Source of the DNA: Rotaria sordida
Lineage: Eukaryota > Rotifera > Eurotatoria > Philodinida > Philodinidae
Direction: 5' to 3'
DNA: 64,000 nt
Assembly (NCBI GenBank): GCA_905250125.1
Contig: CAJNOL010000241.1
Coordinates: 102,139 to 166,138, forward strand
The notes beneath the pieces were generated by a model. The model worked only from the letters and a program-made list of their open reading frames with translations. It was not told where the DNA came from and searched no databases. Positions 59,890-64,000 of the stretch are shown one piece after another (position 1 is the first letter of the stretch; every line of letters starts with the position of its first letter). A program made the translations under genes and the position numbers.

Positions 59890-60486
59890 ATGGATCAATC
59901 GTCGTCTATTACTCATGGTAGATAAAATCAATTTCGATTATTGGTTTTTCCTTCTTAATATATATTATTAGATTCTAGTATTTCATTGAAATTTGCAGTT
60001 GGTTTTGGTGTTACAGGTTTAATTTTAATTATATTATTAATTATCTTTTGTTGTCGTAAAAGAAAAAGTAACGATTTTTTTTTAAATATTATTGTAAAGG
60101 AAAAATTCATCGAAACTTTTTTTTTTGTTTCTATTATTGATTATATAGAGCCAGATGATGATCATCAATCAGATATTAGTTCAATTGAATCTTTTGAACA
60201 ATTATATTTTAGTAAAGTACCATTTAATCAAATAGAAAATATTGATCAACGTATTATTGAACGTTGGTCATCAATTGATCGACCTTCAATAACATTCTAT
60301 CGGTATGATGATGTTTCTTTTTTGTTTGTTTATTAATTTAATTATTTCGATTATTTTATTAATAGTGTTCATATGCCAGATTATTCTGATAATTTCTATC
60401 AACCTGTAACTGAAAAACGTTTACATTCATCTATTCAACAATCAAAAGCAATGGAATATATAGGTCTTGAGATGAATTTTTTTTAA
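59890..60486 (+). CDS. Small single-pass membrane protein, unknown
   Basis: Exons 59890..59917, 59972..60067, 60149..60302 and 60366..60486 join to 132 aa with phases that fit at each junction. The N-terminus is short and serine-rich (MDQSSSITHDSS). One membrane helix spans about 15-37 (VGFGVTGLILIILLIIFCC), followed by RKRKK, so the acidic, serine-rich C-terminal 90 residues should be cytosolic (type III topology). The tail has tyrosines but no domain I recognise. The product could be a small adaptor, but no function is claimed. An unspliced reading through intron 2 is possible but gives a less protein-like sequence. Confidence 0.6.
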
Positions 60487-60519
60487 ATTAATTTTTATTT
60501 CACTATTATTATTATTATG

Positions 60520-60547
60520 ATAAAAAAAAGAAAAGAAAAGAAAAGAA
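60520..60547. repeat. AAAAG microsatellite between convergent genes
   Basis: A run of A followed by about four AAAAG units lies between the stops of the small membrane-protein gene (60486) and the tetraspanin (60578). The convergent genes are only 91 bp apart, so their 3' UTRs must be very short or overlap. Confidence 0.7.
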
Positions 60548-60577
60548 TGTTCTGTTCATTAATTAATATAAATTTTT

Positions 60578-61498
60578 TTATGTTGTAGTACGTAATGGTA
60601 CAACTTGATAACCTTCAGTTAAAAGTCTAATAACAGCAGCTAATGAAATACAACTAATAACAGCTAAACAAGCAGATACAATAGTTATAAAACCTTGTTG
60701 TTGAATACGTTGAAATTTTTCTCGATTAATAATAAAATAACATCCTTCTGTATTATAACGACTTAATGGATTTGCAGTATTTCCATAAGTATCAACACAT
60801 AAATTATTATCATTCGAACGATATTTTTCATTACAACAACTTATTGGTAATAGAATAGATAATGAAGATGTTGATGGATTTTTTTGAAATGATGTTGTTC
60901 GTCCTTTAGTATTTCCACTAGTTGATATTGTTGTTCGAACTATAGAAGATTGTCGACTTTGATAATCTTCAATTGGATCTATAAGACCACAACATTGATG
61001 TTGTTTTTCTAATCGTGCCATTTTAGGTGTATTATTAACAATAATATTATTTCCACTAGTAATATTATATTGTGTTTGATCTAATTCTTTAATTAAATCA
61101 TTATTAATTGATTTTGATAATTGTTCATTTGATATTGTAATAAATGACCAAATACTAAATGCAATAAGACCTAATGAACATATAATTAATAAACCAAGTG
61201 CAATAATAGCAAAATTTCTTTTAATATTAATTAAACCAATTGTTAAAATAATAAATGTTAATATTGAAAGAAGACCAAAAATAAGTAAAAATATTGATGT
61301 AATATGAAGTGGATGTTGACCAATATCAATAAAATATCGAAGATGACCAAGAACTAATCCACCTTGTAAAAATAATATTGCACTTACAATAACTGAACCA
61401 AACATAGCAATACATAATACTATACGAAATAAAATTCGTTTAGTTTTTGTTGATGTTTCATTTGGAGTTGTTATTGTTATAACTGGACCAGATATCAT
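60578..61498 (-). CDS. Tetraspanin-like four-pass membrane protein
   Basis: A single exon of 306 aa. Helices lie at about 23-50, 65-90, 96-122 and 268-295. A small loop follows TM1, and a large extracellular loop of about 145 residues carries the tetraspanin cysteines: CCG (169-171), the SCC pair (221-222), Cys234 and Cys253 in EGC. The loop has a serine/threonine-rich insert at about 182-215, longer than in most tetraspanins. Both termini should be cytosolic. Tetraspanins organise membrane microdomains with integrins and other partners (family knowledge); the partner here is unknown. It is convergent with the small membrane-protein gene. Confidence 0.82.
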   Translation of the reverse strand: MISGPVITITTPNETSTKTKRILFRIVLCIAMFGSVIVSAILFLQGGLVLGHLRYFIDIGQHPLHITSIFLLIFGLLSILTFIILTIGLINIKRNFAIIALGLLIICSLGLIAFSIWSFITISNEQLSKSINNDLIKELDQTQYNITSGNNIIVNNTPKMARLEKQHQCCGLIDPIEDYQSRQSSIVRTTISTSGNTKGRTTSFQKNPSTSSLSILLPISCCNEKYRSNDNNLCVDTYGNTANPLSRYNTEGCYFIINREKFQRIQQQGFITIVSACLAVISCISLAAVIRLLTEGYQVVPLRTTT

Positions 61499-63117
61499 TT
61501 TTTTTTTTAAATATATATTATTATAAATAAAATGAAATGAATGAGTTTTTCTTTTTTTAACGAATATTGTTTTCTTTTCTAGTTCAGATGAATAAAATTG
61601 ATCGAATAAAATGATTTCTTTTCTAATGAATAACAGAATTTCATCATCTCAAATTACCAAAATGATATATGATAATACATCATATAAGAAACAAATTTCA
61701 ATGAAATGTAGTAACAGAAAAACGAAACAGTTACACAATCACATCAAATTTTAAAGATCAACTAATCAAAAATATGAAGTATCTATTTACATTGAGTAAT
61801 TACGAATGATTTTAGTCTTGTTAGTAATGAATGTCTTTAATATGAATTAATTATTATTTTTAATCATTTTTGAAAATTTCATAATGATAATCAACAACAT
61901 AGAAATGAAGTATCAATAGTTTTGAATAATCGTTGAAGTGTTTTATAACAACAATCATTCATGATCGATTATAAAAACACTCATATGATTTAAGTGTCAT
62001 TAACAAGATGTATCAATACAATTACAATCAAATACACTAAAACCATTAAGATAGCAAAAGAAAAAGGAAAATAATGTTTTATACAACCCTTGATTCGTAT
62101 GCAATATGATAAAAACAAAAAACTTCGACAATGTTACGTGAATCTGTTGAAGAAAACTCTCTTCATACAATTGCATTATGTATCGATACGATAGACGACT
62201 TATCAAGAATAAAATGATCATATTACGATGAAAGTCCTTCTACTCTTCAATCGCTTTGAGTCGAGATTACTTGCATTATGAAGAACTAAATTGATTATGA
62301 ATACTCTGAGAAGAGTTCGTGTTCTTAGTTTATTATGACAGAGCTACTACACTTTTACGATTTTTTTTTTAAATAAATGCCGTAGTAACAGAAAAACTGA
62401 TTTTCGAATTTCGACTTGAAATTTTGTATAGAGACAAATCTCAATGAGAATAGTTTATTGTGAAAGTTTCCGATCTTTTGCTTTGCTTTTACTCTAAAAT
62501 AAGAATATTAAATCTTCTTATTTATATAAGACATGCTATTATCATAGTTTTATCTTAAGATATGAATAGCGACAAGACTTGAAACATTTACAAAAAAAAC
62601 TGTTCTCGTTAAGATCTGCCTCTATGCAAAATTTCAAGTTGAAATTCGAAAATCAATTTTTCTGTTACTACGGCATTTATATAAAAAACATCATAAAAGT
62701 GCAAGATCTCCGTAGCAATAAACTAAGGAAAATGAACTTTTTTCAGGGTATTCATAACCTATTTAACCCTTGATAATGCAAGTAATCTCGATTCAAAAGT
62801 GAGTTGGAGGACTTCTCTCACTAGTCTACTTTATCGAGAAGATCACATGCAAATAGAATAGTTTCAGAACCGTCGATTCTACCAAACATTCTTTTTTCTT
62901 TTATTTATTCGTATGCACATACAGCCGATATCAAAGATGAGATCTTTTTTATGGTGGTAGATAGGATTAGTTGAATTTTTTTATTTGAATTTTAAATAAT
63001 TATTAAATATTTTTTTCTTAAACGAATTTGTTTTACATTTCGATATTCTAAAAATTCGTAATACTTTTTTCACAGAGTAAAAAAAAATTGTATTTAAAAT
63101 TTTCCGATAGCATAATT
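61499..63117. other. Intergenic spacer with a foldback element
   Basis: AT-rich; its only recognisable content is the inverted repeat at 62232-62815. No gene was seen. Confidence 0.55.
62232..62815. repeat. Foldback element upstream of the tetraspanin gene
   Basis: The left arm (about 62232-62490) is the inverted complement of about 62575-62815. The clearest shared blocks are GAGATTACTTGCATTAT near the outer ends (62261; complement near 62780), CTTAGTTTATT, and GCCGTAGTAACAGAAAAA (62379; complement near 62665). No target duplication was identified and there is no coding frame. Confidence 0.7.
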
Positions 63118-63978
63118 TTAATTTATAATGTTCTTTACTATTGAATTCTTTCGATTTAAATAATATAGTTTCATATATGGATGTGTAATATTAAACTTCT
63201 CAATAATTGCTTTTAATTCAATAACACTAAAATTATTATATCGAATATATAAATAATGAAGTGTAGTTACGTTGAATATATCTAATGGTAAACTAATTAA
63301 ATGATTATAATCAAGATTAAGAAAATAAAGATTTTTAACATATTGAATTTGAGGTGGAATTGATTGAATATGATTATTATTAAAATAAAAAAATTTCCTA
63401 TGATTTGTTTTATAACCTAATGTTCGAATACCAATTAAATTTGTAAGATTATTTTTAGACATATGTAAATCAGTTAATTGTGGTAAATAAAGTGGAAGAG
63501 TTTCAATTGGACAATTATCTGTTTGTAAAGCTTTAAGTTTTGATAAATAATTGAGTGATTGTATTGAATGAAGATATGGATTATTTTTTAATACAATTTG
63601 TGATAATGATTGAATATTTTTGATAGTTTTAGGTAATGAAATTAATTTATTATTAGGTAAATAGAGTACAATTAATGAAGATAGATTACCAATACTATTC
63701 GGAAGAGTTATTAAATTAGTATTGACCAATTCTAATGATTGTAAATATTTTAATTTACCGATTTGTTCTGGTAAATGAGTGATTTTAGTATCATAAATAC
63801 TTAAATGAGTTAGTGTTGTTGCAAGATAATCAATTTCAATTGGAAGTTGATGATTAGTATTATAAAAACTCGTATTTCGTATATATAATTTTTGTAAATA
63901 TTTCAAACAATAAATTGTCAATGGAACATATTTTTGATTAATAATATTTAAATAATAAATACGTTCCTTGGCATCCAT
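63118..63978 (-). CDS. Leucine-rich-repeat protein, 5' end possibly outside window
   Basis: An open exon of 286 aa from MDAKERIYYL, made almost entirely of 22-24-residue leucine-rich repeats (LTHLSIYDTKITHLPEQIG, LQSLELVNTNLITLPNSIG, LIVLYLPNNKLISLPKTI and so on), about 9-10 in number. The LPxxIGxLxxL pattern is that of plant/Ras-suppressor-type LRRs (SHOC2, RSU1), which act as protein-binding scaffolds. No signal peptide or membrane segment is visible, so it is probably cytosolic. The frame stays open to the window edge and a CCCAG acceptor-like site lies at about 63995, so the true start may be in an upstream exon. The C-terminus is an LRR cap-like segment ending at TAA. Confidence 0.75.
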   Translation of the reverse strand: MDAKERIYYLNIINQKYVPLTIYCLKYLQKLYIRNTSFYNTNHQLPIEIDYLATTLTHLSIYDTKITHLPEQIGKLKYLQSLELVNTNLITLPNSIGNLSSLIVLYLPNNKLISLPKTIKNIQSLSQIVLKNNPYLHSIQSLNYLSKLKALQTDNCPIETLPLYLPQLTDLHMSKNNLTNLIGIRTLGYKTNHRKFFYFNNNHIQSIPPQIQYVKNLYFLNLDYNHLISLPLDIFNVTTLHYLYIRYNNFSVIELKAIIEKFNITHPYMKLYYLNRKNSIVKNIIN

Positions 63979-64000
63979 TAAACCATTTGTTCTTCTGGGT

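Noticed and set aside
59986-60336. Unspliced 116-codon frame of the small membrane protein
   Set aside because: It reads through a GT..AG intron and begins at a TTG; the spliced four-exon model has a real ATG and consistent phases.
1-64000. CRISPR arrays, operons, bacterial promoters
   Set aside because: The window is a eukaryotic intron-bearing genome; the tandem repeats seen are coding TPRs, microsatellites or transposon ends.

Overview
This is a 64 kb piece of an AT-rich animal genome with intron-split genes. Introns are mostly 45-90 bp with GT..AG ends, and a few are enlarged to 0.7-3.8 kb by repeats. Clear metazoan genes are present: PRP19, an anoctamin, 4E-BP, a RASL10-type GTPase, a tetraspanin, a CYP3-clan P450 and rhodopsin-like GPCRs. 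An arginine ADP-ribosyltransferase fused to kinesin-light-chain-like TPRs, very short introns and AT-rich coding sequence point to a bdelloid rotifer, perhaps Rotaria-like. That species call is inference. Three runs of N (4752-4851, 28401-28500, 47724-47733) mark assembly gaps.

Layout: a GPCR on the minus strand (0.5-3.7 kb); 6.3 kb of repeat-rich spacer; two tandem Rab35-like GTPases (10-15.8 kb), the first with a 3.8 kb intron full of transposons; a repeat-bearing spacer and an intronless GPCR (17.6-18.6 kb); PRP19 in 12 exons (20.3-24.2 kb); a CD225/dispanin-like protein (25.3-25.7 kb); a secreted protein joining a YbaY-like domain to a Kunitz domain (26.4-27.3 kb); a 22-exon anoctamin (29.4-37.7 kb); decayed coding fragments and a hAT-type foldback element (38.7-41 kb); the ADP-ribosyltransferase-TPR gene (42.6-45.0 kb); an alpha/beta hydrolase and, convergent with it, a cupin/JmjC-like membrane protein whose stop codon overlaps the hydrolase stop; 4E-BP (53.1-54.2 kb); a P450 (55.4-57.0 kb); RASL10-like (58.2-58.9 kb); a small one-pass membrane protein (59.9-60.5 kb); a tetraspanin (60.6-61.5 kb); and a leucine-rich-repeat protein at the right edge. 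I joined the exons by hand, checking reading phase at each junction. These are unrelated housekeeping, signalling and membrane genes, not an operon or pathway cluster.

The most striking feature outside genes is the number of long inverted repeats (foldback elements). At least seven lie in 64 kb, several inside introns. Two have recognisable target-site duplications of the hAT type (8 bp) and one of the Tc1/mariner type (TA). One mariner-type foldback is nested inside a hAT element, which itself sits in a Rab intron. No CRISPR array, rRNA or convincing tRNA gene was found.
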